Origin: Vulcanimicrobiota bacterium
Lineage (GTDB): Bacteria; Vulcanimicrobiota; Vulcanimicrobiia; Vulcanimicrobiales; Vulcanimicrobiaceae
Assembly: GCA_030043675.1 (NCBI GenBank)
Contig: JASHXG010000020.1
Coordinates: 1 to 37,922 of the forward strand
DNA length: 37,922 nucleotides
Direction: 5' to 3'
Part shown: positions 9,505 through 18,577 of the stretch, piece after piece
Layout of the letters: every line of letters starts with the position of its first letter
How positions within the stretch are numbered: position 1 is the stretch's first letter
The notes under the pieces: generated by a model
Seen by the model: the letters and a program-made list of their open reading frames with translations, nothing else
Databases searched by the model: none
Told to the model about the DNA's origin: nothing
Program-made: the position numbers and the translations under genes

Positions 9505-10179
9505 GTGATTTTCCTGAGGGCAGCCGACGTCAGACTGCTCTACGCCTTCCTCGCATCGGCGGTCCTCAACATCTTCATCTGGACTATGGTGGCGTGGGTG
9601 GCGCAGCTCGATTTCTACCGATCGGTTAAAGGGCAGCCGCGTGAGCAGCTTGCCGTTACGTCGTCGGTGCGGATCGAGCACCGCGTCCGGCTTCAGCCGC
9701 AACCGGCAAAATCACGTCGTCGTGCGCGCGCGGAGCCGGGGGTCGAGGAGGGGCCGTCGCTCGCAGTACCGTCGGGCTGGGAGAAACACGATATCGGGCA
9801 CGAGGGCACGCAGGACGCCGCATTGTGGCTCGACTGGTCGAAGCAGACCGCCGAATTCGTACCGCGCGTCTTTCTCTGGCAGAAGCCGATGATCGCTGAA
9901 GACGGGCGCCGCCTATCGCTGCGCGAGGCCGTACACGACGTAGTTGCGTACTTGAATGATGAAGGCGACAAGCTCTTCGAGAACCGAGCCCAGCGCGTCT
10001 GCGGCGGCAGGCGTCTCGGCTGGTTCTTGTCCTACGACAAGCCCGAAGACGATCCGCCGGTGCATATCGACGACGTCTTTTTGATGGATGGCAGCACGGT
10101 CTACCGCGCGACCTACGCTCGCCCGATCGAACAGAGAGAAGACGTGAGAACCCGGCGAGCTTTGAATAGCCTCTGCTAG
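9505..10179 (+). CDS. Hypothetical protein with an N-terminal transmembrane anchor
   Basis: 224-aa ORF from GTG 9505; hydrophobic N-terminal segment LLYAFLASAVLNIFIWTMVAWVAQL; basic/proline linker then folded-looking C-terminus. Confidence 0.65.
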   Translation: MIFLRAADVRLLYAFLASAVLNIFIWTMVAWVAQLDFYRSVKGQPREQLAVTSSVRIEHRVRLQPQPAKSRRRARAEPGVEEGPSLAVPSGWEKHDIGHEGTQDAALWLDWSKQTAEFVPRVFLWQKPMIAEDGRRLSLREAVHDVVAYLNDEGDKLFENRAQRVCGGRRLGWFLSYDKPEDDPPVHIDDVFLMDGSTVYRATYARPIEQREDVRTRRALNSLC

Positions 10180-10847
10180 CACGAGCGTCCCTGCCCAACA
10201 GCCTCACGGACGAGCGCGACATCGAGTCCGTCGAGATTCGGAATCACACGCGAGGCAAGCGCGAGCGAGCCGGCATCGGGCGGAAACTCGCGATTTGGGA
10301 TCGCGATTACGGCAAGTCCGGCCGCATGTGCCGAGCGGATGCCGTTGGCGGAATCTTCGACGGCGGCCGTCTGCCCGGGCTCCGCGCCCATCAGGTGCAA
10401 CGCCCGCTGGTAGACGTCGGGCGCGGGCTTGCCGCGCTTTACGCCGTCGGCCGAGACGACCGCCTCGAAGAATCGCCTCCAGCCAGTCTTCTCGAGGATC
10501 GCCGTCGCGACCGGTAAAGAGGCCGCGGTCGCCAGGCCGAGCGGAAATGCCGCGGCGAGCCGCTCGAGCGCGCCCGGCGCGCCGGGTAGAATGGGGACGT
10601 TCTGCAAGCGCGCGATGACGCCGGCCACGACGGCCTCGGCGATCTGGCCAGGCGGCATCGCGACGCCCAGCTCGGCGTGAATATAATCGGCCCACTCGCT
10701 GGTCCGCATCCCGATCATGGCGGCCGCCGCCGAATCGTTCCAGCGGCCGCCGTGCGTCGCGACGAATTCGCGCCGCACGTCGCGCCAGACTTGCTCGGTC
10801 TCGACCAGGGTGCCGTCCAAGTCAAAGATGACCGAGAGACGCTCCAA
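10176..10847 (-). CDS. HAD-superfamily hydrolase, phosphoglucomutase/2-deoxyglucose-6-phosphatase-like
   Basis: N-terminal FDLDGTLVETE; later 'KRGKPAPDVYQRALHLMGAEPGQTAAVEDSANGIRSAHAAGLAVIAI'. Confidence 0.92.
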   Translation of the reverse strand: MERLSVIFDLDGTLVETEQVWRDVRREFVATHGGRWNDSAAAAMIGMRTSEWADYIHAELGVAMPPGQIAEAVVAGVIARLQNVPILPGAPGALERLAAAFPLGLATAASLPVATAILEKTGWRRFFEAVVSADGVKRGKPAPDVYQRALHLMGAEPGQTAAVEDSANGIRSAHAAGLAVIAIPNREFPPDAGSLALASRVIPNLDGLDVALVREAVGQGRSC

Positions 10848-10865
10848 GATACTGCTCCCTTGAAT

Positions 10866-11036
10866 CTACGGCCGGTGGACGAGATGGGCGAGCAGCGGCC
10901 AAAGCCGCTGGCCGAAAAACATCCCGATCAGTCCGATCAATCCCAGCATCGGCGGGGCGGGCGAAGGCAGTTTTACTAAGCTGAAGACGATCCCGATCGC
11001 CAAGCCGGTGAAAAAAGCCAACGTTATACGTTCCAT
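10866..11036 (-). CDS. XapX-domain small membrane protein
   Basis: MERITLAFFTGLAIGIVFSLVKLPSPAPPMLGLIGLIGMFFGQRLWPLLAHLVHRP; two hydrophobic helices with the XapX-like P-x-P-x-P-P-x-L-G-L-I-G-L-x-G pattern. Confidence 0.75.
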   Translation of the reverse strand: MERITLAFFTGLAIGIVFSLVKLPSPAPPMLGLIGLIGMFFGQRLWPLLAHLVHRP

Positions 11037-11135
11037 TTCGGAATTCTTCCGCATGCGCGCCCCGGCGTCAAGGCGGCGAAACACTTGCGAGAATCACGGG
11101 TACGTTCCCTATCGAGAAAGGAGCTGTGCCGCAAT

Positions 11136-11555
11136 ATGCCTCTCGTACGAATAGACCTGGCAGCCGGGAAACCTCCGGAGTATCGCCGGACGATCGGAGA
11201 GATCGTTTCCCAGGCACTCTTGGCGTGCGCGGGCGTTCCCGAGCACGATCGCTTCCAGATCATCAGCCAGCACGATCGCGATGATTTCATCTTCGATCGG
11301 GAGTACCTCGGCATCGAGCGCAGCGACGATCTGGTGATGATCCAAGTCTTCTTCAACCAGGGGCGCACGACGCAGCAAAAGGAGAGTCTCTACAAAGAGA
11401 TCGCCGACGGGCTTGCACGTTCGTTGAATCTGCGCCGCGAGGACGTCTTCATCACCCTTGTCGAAGTCGACAAGGTCAACTGGTCGTTCGGCAATGGTGT
11501 CGCGCAGTACGCCTCCATGTCACAGACCGCCGGCCTCACGAGTCCTAGTAGTTGA
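11136..11555 (+). CDS. Tautomerase-family protein
   Basis: Start trimmed to ATG 11136: MPLVRIDLAAGKPPEYRRTIGEIVSQALL..., Pro after Met as expected of tautomerases, '...REDVFITLVEVDKVNWSFGNGVAQY'. Confidence 0.85.
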   Translation: MPLVRIDLAAGKPPEYRRTIGEIVSQALLACAGVPEHDRFQIISQHDRDDFIFDREYLGIERSDDLVMIQVFFNQGRTTQQKESLYKEIADGLARSLNLRREDVFITLVEVDKVNWSFGNGVAQYASMSQTAGLTSPSS

Positions 11556-11600
11556 GATGAGGACAACCATCGCCCGCCTGCCAGCATTGGAGGATGCTCC

Positions 11601-11972
11601 ATGAGAACCGACTTCGACCTCTTCGTAACCCTCAAGCGCTTCGATCAGCCCGACGAAACGCGCACCTTCACTAAAGGACGCTTCGATCTGGTTAAGCTCG
11701 GCAACATGACGCTCGGTCGCGCCAGCTACGAGCCGGGCTGGAGATGGTCGGAGCACGTCGGCAAGGGGACGGGGCAGGCATTCTGCGAGGTCGAGCACGT
11801 TGGCCTGGTCCTCTCCGGACGCGCGACCGCTGCAATGAGCGATGGAACCGTCATCGAGTTGGCGCCGGGTGACCTCTTCCATATCCCGCCCGGCCACGAT
11901 AGCTGGGTCATCGGCAACGAGCCCTACGTCTCGCTGCACTTTCTCGGCTCGGATAGGTACGCGAGGCGTTAG
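11601..11972 (+). CDS. Cupin-domain protein
   Basis: 123 aa; 'EVEHVGLVLSGRATAAMSDGTVIELAPGDLFHIPPGHDSWVIGNEPYVSLHF'. Confidence 0.85.
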   Translation: MRTDFDLFVTLKRFDQPDETRTFTKGRFDLVKLGNMTLGRASYEPGWRWSEHVGKGTGQAFCEVEHVGLVLSGRATAAMSDGTVIELAPGDLFHIPPGHDSWVIGNEPYVSLHFLGSDRYARR

Positions 11973-11977
11973 GCGGC

Positions 11978-12430
11978 TTGTTGAACGTCGTTCGCGCGGC
12001 TGCTTACACGCTGGGTGCGATTGCATTGTCGCTGACCATCCCGGCCCGTCTCAGCGCGCAAGCGAAACCCGCGTACAGCCTATTCAACAATTCCGTCGAT
12101 CTCTATCTGCAGCAAACGTGCACGGATACACCGAACGGAGCAACGTTCACTGGGACGATCGGCGCCGCCAGCCACGCGTCGGGAAACGGCGAGTCGAGTC
12201 TCTATTACACGTTCGACGCGTCGGGCAACAAGACGGGGTACGAATCGGCTTCAGCGGTGAACACGTTGAATGTCGGCGCCGCGCCCGCACGCTTTCGCTT
12301 TGTTGCCGTCAGCGCCGACTGCAACGGTGAAAGCCTCTACGTCTGGTCGGGCAGCACGCAATCCGTAGCGGATCCGGACGGCACGTACGGCTTTCCCTTC
12401 AGCCAGGCAGCCGAAGAGCCGCTCCACTGA
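11978..12430 (+). CDS. Exported hypothetical protein
   Basis: 150-aa ORF (TTG start in track) with signal peptide AAAYTLGAIALSLTIPARLSAQA. Confidence 0.6.
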   Translation: MLNVVRAAAYTLGAIALSLTIPARLSAQAKPAYSLFNNSVDLYLQQTCTDTPNGATFTGTIGAASHASGNGESSLYYTFDASGNKTGYESASAVNTLNVGAAPARFRFVAVSADCNGESLYVWSGSTQSVADPDGTYGFPFSQAAEEPLH

Positions 12431-12440
12431 TGCTCGCGCG

Positions 12441-13589
12441 ATGAAGCCGTTGGATCTTCGCACTCGCCCGCCGCGCGGTCCGCGCGAGACGATGCTGGGA
12501 TTCTATTTCTTGCCGCGCACGGTCGATAAGTTGCGCGCCGAACTTTCCGGAGGCAACCTCGGCGACTACCTGAACCACGACGCGGGCTTCAGCGCTTACG
12601 TCGTGCGGCGCTTGGGATTGGACATGAACGAGTTTCGCGACGCGGTCGCGCGCGCATCCGACGATGCTGGAGTCATTGCCTGGCTCGCCCCGCGACTTGA
12701 CCCCGCATTCGCGCCGGCCCTGAACGCGAAGCTCGAAACGTTTGTGGTGGAGAGAATGTCGCCCGACGATCGAGCCCTGATGCGCGGGCGGCACCCCGTG
12801 ATGGCGAGCCGCCCGGATCTCTCGAAGTTGCTCGACGTCCTCGAAGCCGACGATGCGCGCGTTACGATCCGCACTCGCGACGGCAGCGCTCCCGCGCTGC
12901 TCTTTCGGCCCGAGGGCGAAGCTCGAGCGTGGCCCGCGATCATCCTTTACACGGACGCCTTCGGCATCCGTCCGGCGTCCGAGCAGATGAGCCGGCGCCT
13001 GGCTCAGGGCGGGTATCTCGTGTTGCTTCCCGACCTCTTCTACCGCTCGGGGCCGAGCGCGCCGATGATTCCCGCCGAAGTGCTGGGCGATCCCAATCGG
13101 CGCGAAGCGCTGATGCAGCGCCTCGGCAGTCTCGACCGCGACGCCAAGGTCTCCGACGCGGGCGCCTTCATCGCGTTTCTCTCCTCGCATCCCGACGTGC
13201 GCGGCGATCGCTTCGGCATCACCGGCTACTGCTTCGGCGGTAACGCGAGCCTGACGGCGGCCGGCGCGTTCGGGGACCGGTTTGCGGCGGTCGCGTCGTT
13301 CCACGGCGGCAACTTAGCCACCGACGAACCAGAGAGCCCGCACCGCTTCGTAGCAGATATCGGCGGCCGCGTTTACGTCGCGGGCGCGGTCGAAGATGCG
13401 TCGTTTCCGGAGGAACAAAAACAGCGCCTCGAAGCGGCGCTCACGCAGGCCGGCGTCGACCATGTCGTCACGACGTACGCGGGCGCACATCACGGCTTCG
13501 CGGTTCCCGACCATCCCGCGTACAATCCCGAGGCAGCCGAACGCCACTGGCGAGCCTCGTTCGAGCTCTTCAGCGAGACGCTACGGTAA
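12441..13589 (+). CDS. DUF5069-like domain fused to a dienelactone hydrolase-family domain
   Basis: N-terminus 'MKPLDLRTRPPRGPRETMLGFYFLPRTVDKLRAELSGGNLGDYLN' DUF5069-like; C-terminal half alpha/beta hydrolase with 'GITGYCFGGNAS' nucleophile elbow (Cys) and 'GAHHGFAVPDHPAYNPEAAERHW'. Confidence 0.85.
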   Translation: MKPLDLRTRPPRGPRETMLGFYFLPRTVDKLRAELSGGNLGDYLNHDAGFSAYVVRRLGLDMNEFRDAVARASDDAGVIAWLAPRLDPAFAPALNAKLETFVVERMSPDDRALMRGRHPVMASRPDLSKLLDVLEADDARVTIRTRDGSAPALLFRPEGEARAWPAIILYTDAFGIRPASEQMSRRLAQGGYLVLLPDLFYRSGPSAPMIPAEVLGDPNRREALMQRLGSLDRDAKVSDAGAFIAFLSSHPDVRGDRFGITGYCFGGNASLTAAGAFGDRFAAVASFHGGNLATDEPESPHRFVADIGGRVYVAGAVEDASFPEEQKQRLEAALTQAGVDHVVTTYAGAHHGFAVPDHPAYNPEAAERHWRASFELFSETLR

Positions 13590-15291
13590 GGGAATACCGC
13601 CGGCGCGCGCGCTCGGCTTCGACATGGTCGTAGGCTCGCGCCGCTTCGCGCGCGAGCTCCTCGAGCAGCCCCACCTCCTCGGGGTCGAGCTCCGCTCCAT
13701 TGGCGTGCGCGCCGTAGAGCGTAAAACTGACCAGCTCGTGGCGGACCGTCACCGGAACGGCCAGCGTGTAGATCCTGGCGCTCTCGGGATCGAGATGCGA
13801 GCGTACGTCGTTGAGCCAGACGTTCGTCTCGTCGGCCAGCAGCATCCGGACCAGCAGATCGTTGGCGTCGAAGCCGGCAGGAGCGATGTGCGTTTGCCGC
13901 GCGGTCGCGACGCCTTCGAACCGTTCGCCTTGCGCATCTCTGCGATAGAGCGCGGCCGCCGTGAGCTCGAGTGCATCGACCGGCACCTGCACGAGTCCGT
14001 CCACGATCGCGCTCTCGTCGGTCGCATACGGTAGTGCCGACGCCGCTCGGCGCAGCATCTGCTCGGCGAGCCGCCGGTGCCGGAAGAAGACCGCTTCAAC
14101 GAACGCTTCGACGGCGTGATTGATGCGGTCCAGGAGGACGCCGATCGCGATCGTCGCCAGCAGCTCGAGGCCGATCGCCAGACGTCCGAACGCGACGACG
14201 CGCGAAAAGAACCAGTCCAAGATGGAGACGAATGCGATCACGCTCAACGACAAGACGCCGTAGACCAGCGCGCGGTTGAGGACGAAGTTCACGTCGAGCA
14301 CGCGGAGTCTGAAGACGGCATAGGCGATGCAGATCGGCATCAGCACGACGGCGAAGCCCACCACTTGTCCCACCGCGAACGGGATGCCGGGCACGAAGTA
14401 GACCGCGTATGCCAGAAACGATGCGAGCGTGCCGATTGCGAGAAACCCCGAGCGCTGCCGGACGCTCGGCGACGCCGTGGCTTGCTTCTTGGCCAGAATC
14501 AGACCGGCGAGCAGGAATCCACCGAGCGGAATCACCGCGCTCGTAACAACGTCCCACGCCGGAAGCGATTCGGTCGTCGCGTAGATCCGCCACTCGACGA
14601 CGTACAGCGCGTAGGTCAGAGCAAGCAGGATCCATATCAGCGGATCGATTCGGCGCTGCCAGCCGCGAACGTCGCCGGCGGGAAAGCGCAAGACAAACGG
14701 CAGCAGCGGCAGGACGCTCCATGCGCCGAACACGGTGCTGAGCAGAAACGTGAGCGCCATGTACGGCCCCCGCGAGAGCACGTGCGACCAGTACGCGAAG
14801 ACCGGACCGGTGCCGAAGTAACCGATGGCAAACACGTAGAGCGACCACGACATAACCGATGGCCGCAAAAAGACGAGCAGGAACGCGACCACTAAAAAGA
14901 CCGTCGGCGGGAGATAGGCGAGCACGCCGCCGACGCGTTGCCACGTGCCAAAATCGGCTTCGGCGACCGCCGTTAGCCTCACCGTTCGCGATACGCCGGC
15001 GCGCGCGAAGGTGGGCGTCTCGCGTTCGCCGGCGTAGGGCGCGCGCAGGCGCGAGGAGACTTCGTAGTCTCCCCCGTCGACGAGAACGTCGCCCGGCCGC
15101 AGGCCGGCTCGATCGGCGGGCGAACCGCGAACGACGGCGACGACGATCCGGCTTTCCGGCGGAATCGTCATGCCGAACGTGCCTTCGCCCCATTTCTCCG
15201 CGAAGTCGACGTGCCCGATCGGCAGATAGTAGAGCGCGACGACAAACAGCGTTACAACGATGAGGCAGCCGCGCGCCAGGTTCTTGCGCAT
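13570..15291 (-). CDS. Membrane sensor-like protein: N-terminal PDZ, multi-TM region, C-terminal GAF-like domain
   Basis: 573 aa; 'ESRIVVAVVRGSPADRAGLRPGDVLVDGG' PDZ; several hydrophobic segments; C-terminal 'FFRHRRLAEQMLRRAASALPYATDESAIVDGLVQ...' GAF-like; no HisKA/HATPase motifs seen. Confidence 0.75.
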   Translation of the reverse strand: MRKNLARGCLIVVTLFVVALYYLPIGHVDFAEKWGEGTFGMTIPPESRIVVAVVRGSPADRAGLRPGDVLVDGGDYEVSSRLRAPYAGERETPTFARAGVSRTVRLTAVAEADFGTWQRVGGVLAYLPPTVFLVVAFLLVFLRPSVMSWSLYVFAIGYFGTGPVFAYWSHVLSRGPYMALTFLLSTVFGAWSVLPLLPFVLRFPAGDVRGWQRRIDPLIWILLALTYALYVVEWRIYATTESLPAWDVVTSAVIPLGGFLLAGLILAKKQATASPSVRQRSGFLAIGTLASFLAYAVYFVPGIPFAVGQVVGFAVVLMPICIAYAVFRLRVLDVNFVLNRALVYGVLSLSVIAFVSILDWFFSRVVAFGRLAIGLELLATIAIGVLLDRINHAVEAFVEAVFFRHRRLAEQMLRRAASALPYATDESAIVDGLVQVPVDALELTAAALYRRDAQGERFEGVATARQTHIAPAGFDANDLLVRMLLADETNVWLNDVRSHLDPESARIYTLAVPVTVRHELVSFTLYGAHANGAELDPEEVGLLEELAREAARAYDHVEAERARRRYSLTVASR

Positions 15292-15294
15292 CGC

Positions 15295-16851
15295 TCACTC
15301 TGCGGCGCGCTTGGGTAACGACCCTCCAACACCGGCGATGCGGCGGTCGGGTCGCGCGACTGCTTCGTACATCGCGCCGGCCACCACGATGACCGCCATC
15401 ACCAGCAGCGTCACCCAGCCGTAGTTGAAGATCGCACGGCCACTCGATAACGAGCTCGGCCAGACGATGTTCAGCAGCATGAGCAACAAGTAAGCGCCGC
15501 CGACTGCCGTCACCGGCATGCCCCAGTTTCCAAGCGTGAACGTCCCGCCCGGTTTCCATCCGCGCAGGCGCGCAGTCAGCGCGCCGAAGACGGTGAGAAA
15601 GAAGGCCAGGTAGATTCCCGAAGTCGCGAACGATACGAGCGCGTAGAGTGCGGTGACGTTCGCCGGATAGTCGAACCACAGGATGTGAACCGGCTTGCTC
15701 GGATTGATCAGCACGAGCAGCAAGAACAGGAATGGAACGACGGTTCCGACCAGGATCGCATTGACCGGAGTTTGATGGCGTTGCGAGATGCGCGCGATCC
15801 AGTTGCTGCCCGGCAGCGCGCCGTCGCGGGCGAGGGCGAAGGCGACGCGGGCGCCGGCGCCTTGCACCGCTGTGCCGCAGCTGAAGAACGCAACGATCAC
15901 CATCACTAGGAAAAAGTCTTGCATCCAAGGCGGGAGCATCGCGAAGAGGCTGCTGATGCCGCCATTGACGACCGAACCGATGCCCGCCGCCGGCGTCGCG
16001 AGCAGCAGCCCGAGCACCAAGACGAACGACGCGATGCCTCCGTAGACCAGCGAGTTGCGCATCGCTTTGGGAACCTGACGTTGGGCGTCGGTGGTCTCTT
16101 CCGCAATGGCGCCGGCCGACTCGAAGCCGTAGAAGATATAGACGTTGGCGAGTATCGCGATCAATGCTGCGCCGGTCCACCAACGGCCGCCGAAGTCGAG
16201 GTTCAGCGGGCTACCCTTGAGATACTCGACGTGTTGGGTCGAGAAAATGAACCCGAGATGCTGATGAAAGCCCGCAATCGCGAACGCCGCAAAGACGCCA
16301 AACGTGCCGAGCGTTTCGACGTAGACACCGTAACGCGCCACGCGTCCCAGGATCTTCGCGCCGATCGAGTTCAGAATCGCCGAGAACACGATGACGCCGC
16401 CGGCAATCACGAAGATCGTCGCGTGATCGTCCGGCTTGAGGTGCGTTTTGAACCAGATGTTCGAGAGCGAGGTCACATAGCCGACCGCACCCGAGTCGAC
16501 CGATGCGACCGTTGCCAAGAGCGCGAAGCCGTAGATCCAGCCGATGAACCAGCCGTAGCGCGCGCCCACCGTGTACTTACCGTACTGATAGAGGCCGCCC
16601 GCGAGCGGATACTCGCTGGCGAGCTCGCCGAAGACGAGCGCGACCGTCAGCATGAAACCTACGACCACCGGAATCGTCCAAATATAGCGGGGTCCGCCGG
16701 TGCCCAGGCCCAACGTGTAGAGCGAGTAGATGCCCACCACCGGGCTCAAATAACTGAAGGCGACCGCGAAGTTATCAAAGAGCGAGAGAACGCGCGCGAG
16801 CTCTTGCCGATAGCCGAGCGCGCGTAAGCGATCGTCCTTCGACTGGCTCAG
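15295..16851 (-). CDS. APC-superfamily amino acid permease; likely start upstream of the track call
   Basis: Track ORF 15295..16749; frame stays open upstream and encodes SQSKDDRLRALGYRQELARVLSLFDNFAVAFSYLSPVVGIYSLYTLG..., typical APC N-terminus. Only CTG/TTG start candidates; CTG at 16851 sits next to the upstream stop. Confidence 0.8.
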   Translation of the reverse strand: MSQSKDDRLRALGYRQELARVLSLFDNFAVAFSYLSPVVGIYSLYTLGLGTGGPRYIWTIPVVVGFMLTVALVFGELASEYPLAGGLYQYGKYTVGARYGWFIGWIYGFALLATVASVDSGAVGYVTSLSNIWFKTHLKPDDHATIFVIAGGVIVFSAILNSIGAKILGRVARYGVYVETLGTFGVFAAFAIAGFHQHLGFIFSTQHVEYLKGSPLNLDFGGRWWTGAALIAILANVYIFYGFESAGAIAEETTDAQRQVPKAMRNSLVYGGIASFVLVLGLLLATPAAGIGSVVNGGISSLFAMLPPWMQDFFLVMVIVAFFSCGTAVQGAGARVAFALARDGALPGSNWIARISQRHQTPVNAILVGTVVPFLFLLLVLINPSKPVHILWFDYPANVTALYALVSFATSGIYLAFFLTVFGALTARLRGWKPGGTFTLGNWGMPVTAVGGAYLLLMLLNIVWPSSLSSGRAIFNYGWVTLLVMAVIVVAGAMYEAVARPDRRIAGVGGSLPKRAAE

Positions 16852-16853
16852 GA

Positions 16854-17333
16854 TCAGTGTTTAGCCCAAGACCAGGCGACGATGCGCCACCCGGCGGGCG
16901 TCGTCTTCAGCGCGAGCGTGAAGATCGAGCCCGACTCTTTCTGGGACACGCCGTGCACCTGGTACGCGTACGAAGCCGGAATGACGACGTAGGCGTAGTT
17001 GCCGTTGCGGTCGCCGGACACGTCGAGGATCCAAGGCCGGCCTAAGGTGACGATCCCGCCGGTGACCCCGGCTTGCTTATCCGCCGCAGCCAGGTCGCGC
17101 GCCCACTCGGCGCACGCGTTCGGCCCGTCCCAGTGATGCGGCGCGAACTCGTCGATGATCGACGCAGGCGAAGCGCAGGCCGCCAGCGCCGTTTTCGTAT
17201 CGCCTCGATTGAAGCCGTCGATGAACTGGTGGACGACTGCCATCACGGCGGCGGGCCCCGACTGGGCGGCCGGTGCCGCGGCCGGCGTTACAACGGCCGC
17301 GACGAGGAGCGCAAGGATGAACTTGAGAGCCAT
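16854..17333 (-). CDS. Exported SnoaL/DUF4440-like protein
   Basis: 159 aa; signal peptide MALKFILALLVAAVVTPAAAPAAQS; 'AVVHQFIDGFNRGDTKTALAACASPASIIDEFAPHHW' NTF2-like pattern. Confidence 0.7.
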   Translation of the reverse strand: MALKFILALLVAAVVTPAAAPAAQSGPAAVMAVVHQFIDGFNRGDTKTALAACASPASIIDEFAPHHWDGPNACAEWARDLAAADKQAGVTGGIVTLGRPWILDVSGDRNGNYAYVVIPASYAYQVHGVSQKESGSIFTLALKTTPAGWRIVAWSWAKH

Positions 17334-17372
17334 GGGCCCTCTCGTTCTCCGATCAAGGCTGGCTTGCCCGCT

Positions 17373-18245
17373 TTATCTGTGCGGCGGCGACCACGCTTCG
17401 GCGGCGCTGAGAACATCGAGCTTCGCGTGCGCGTCAGGCGGCAACTGCAAGACGGCCGCTTGGAGGTTCTCGCGCAAATGTTCGCGCGTCGAAGTGCCCG
17501 GAATAAGCAAGACGTTGGGCGCTCGGTGCAGCAGCCACGCAAGAGCCGTCTGCATCGGCGTGGCGTGAACCGAGGCCGCGATCTCGTCGAGTGCCGAGAA
17601 CTGCAGCGGATTAAAACCGCCGAGCGGAAAGAACGGCACGTAAGCGATTCCCTGGTGTGCCAGTTCGTCGATTAAAGCATCGTCTTCCCGATGCGCCACA
17701 TTGTAAAGATTCTGAACGCAGACGACGCTCGCGATCTGCTGAGCCTCCGAAACTTGTGCCGGCGTCGCGCTGCTGATGCCAAGTGACTGAATGAGTCCCT
17801 GTTGCTGCAGCTCCGCTAACGCCGTGAACGGCTCCTCGATGGAATAGTTCTCCGAATCGCTCCTGATGCGCAGATTCACGACGTGCAGCCGGTCGAGCCC
17901 GAGGTTGCGCAAGTTGTCCTGGACGGCGCCTTCGATATCTTGTCGTGAGCAGGCGGGGTTCCACGAGCCGTCGCTTCCGCGCCGAACTCCGACCTTGGTC
18001 GCGATGACGAGGTCATCGGGATACGGGTGAAGGGCCTCGCGAATGATTTGATTCGTGAGATGAGGACCGTAGATGTCGGACGTGTCGATGTGGTTGACTC
18101 CGGCAGCGACCGCTTCGCGCAGCACTGCGATGCATTCGCCGCGATCGCGCGGCGGCCCGAAAACGCCCCGCCCGGCGAGTTGCATGGCGCCGTAACCCAT
18201 GCGATCGACGGTCAAGCTCGTCCCGGGGAACGTGAAAGCGCGCAT
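17373..18245 (-). CDS. Aldo/keto reductase
   Basis: 290 aa; 'GVNHIDTSDIYGPHLTNQIIREAL', 'LVIATKVG', 'QTALAWLLHRAPNVLLIPGTSTREHLRENL'. Confidence 0.93.
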   Translation of the reverse strand: MRAFTFPGTSLTVDRMGYGAMQLAGRGVFGPPRDRGECIAVLREAVAAGVNHIDTSDIYGPHLTNQIIREALHPYPDDLVIATKVGVRRGSDGSWNPACSRQDIEGAVQDNLRNLGLDRLHVVNLRIRSDSENYSIEEPFTALAELQQQGLIQSLGISSATPAQVSEAQQIASVVCVQNLYNVAHREDDALIDELAHQGIAYVPFFPLGGFNPLQFSALDEIAASVHATPMQTALAWLLHRAPNVLLIPGTSTREHLRENLQAAVLQLPPDAHAKLDVLSAAEAWSPPHR

Positions 18246-18563
18246 TTAGCTTGCCCGCTTCAGCTCGACGTGTGACGCAAGCAAGTCCGCGTTCTCTGCG
18301 ACGAACTGTCGCAGCGAGAGCAAAGCCGGCGAACGATCCAGATTCACCTCGTCACAGACGGCGAGAAAGTGCCCCAGGCTCTCGATCGCCTCGGACCAAA
18401 GCGGATCTTTGGGAAGGCCGGCGGCGTGATGGAAGGCAGCGGCAAGATCGCGCGTCGCGAACGCGGCCGCGTAGGCGCCGCGCACCGAAGAACGCGGCGG
18501 GAAGTCGAGCAGCAGGCGCGAGATGTCGTCGCAGATGCGATCGCAGGCCACTTCAAATTGCAT
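18246..18563 (-). CDS. Small hypothetical helical protein
   Basis: 105 aa in an apparent operon between the MFS transporter and the AKR; stop abuts the AKR start. Confidence 0.65.
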   Translation of the reverse strand: MQFEVACDRICDDISRLLLDFPPRSSVRGAYAAAFATRDLAAAFHHAAGLPKDPLWSEAIESLGHFLAVCDEVNLDRSPALLSLRQFVAENADLLASHVELKRAS

Positions 18564-18577
18564 GTGATGGAAACTCC

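Noticed and set aside
12399-13304. 301-aa minus-strand ORF
   Set aside because: Antisense to the DUF5069-dienelactone hydrolase gene, which has clear motifs.
14077-14895. 272-aa plus-strand ORF rich in charged residues
   Set aside because: Antisense to the PDZ-TM-GAF gene; no family-like motifs.
14096-16183. 695-aa minus-strand ORF
   Set aside because: Arg-rich, overlaps in another frame the well-supported PDZ/GAF protein and APC permease; typical high-GC spurious ORF.
15919-16827. 302-aa plus-strand ORF
   Set aside because: Antisense to the APC permease; highly Arg/Asp-rich, no recognisable domain.
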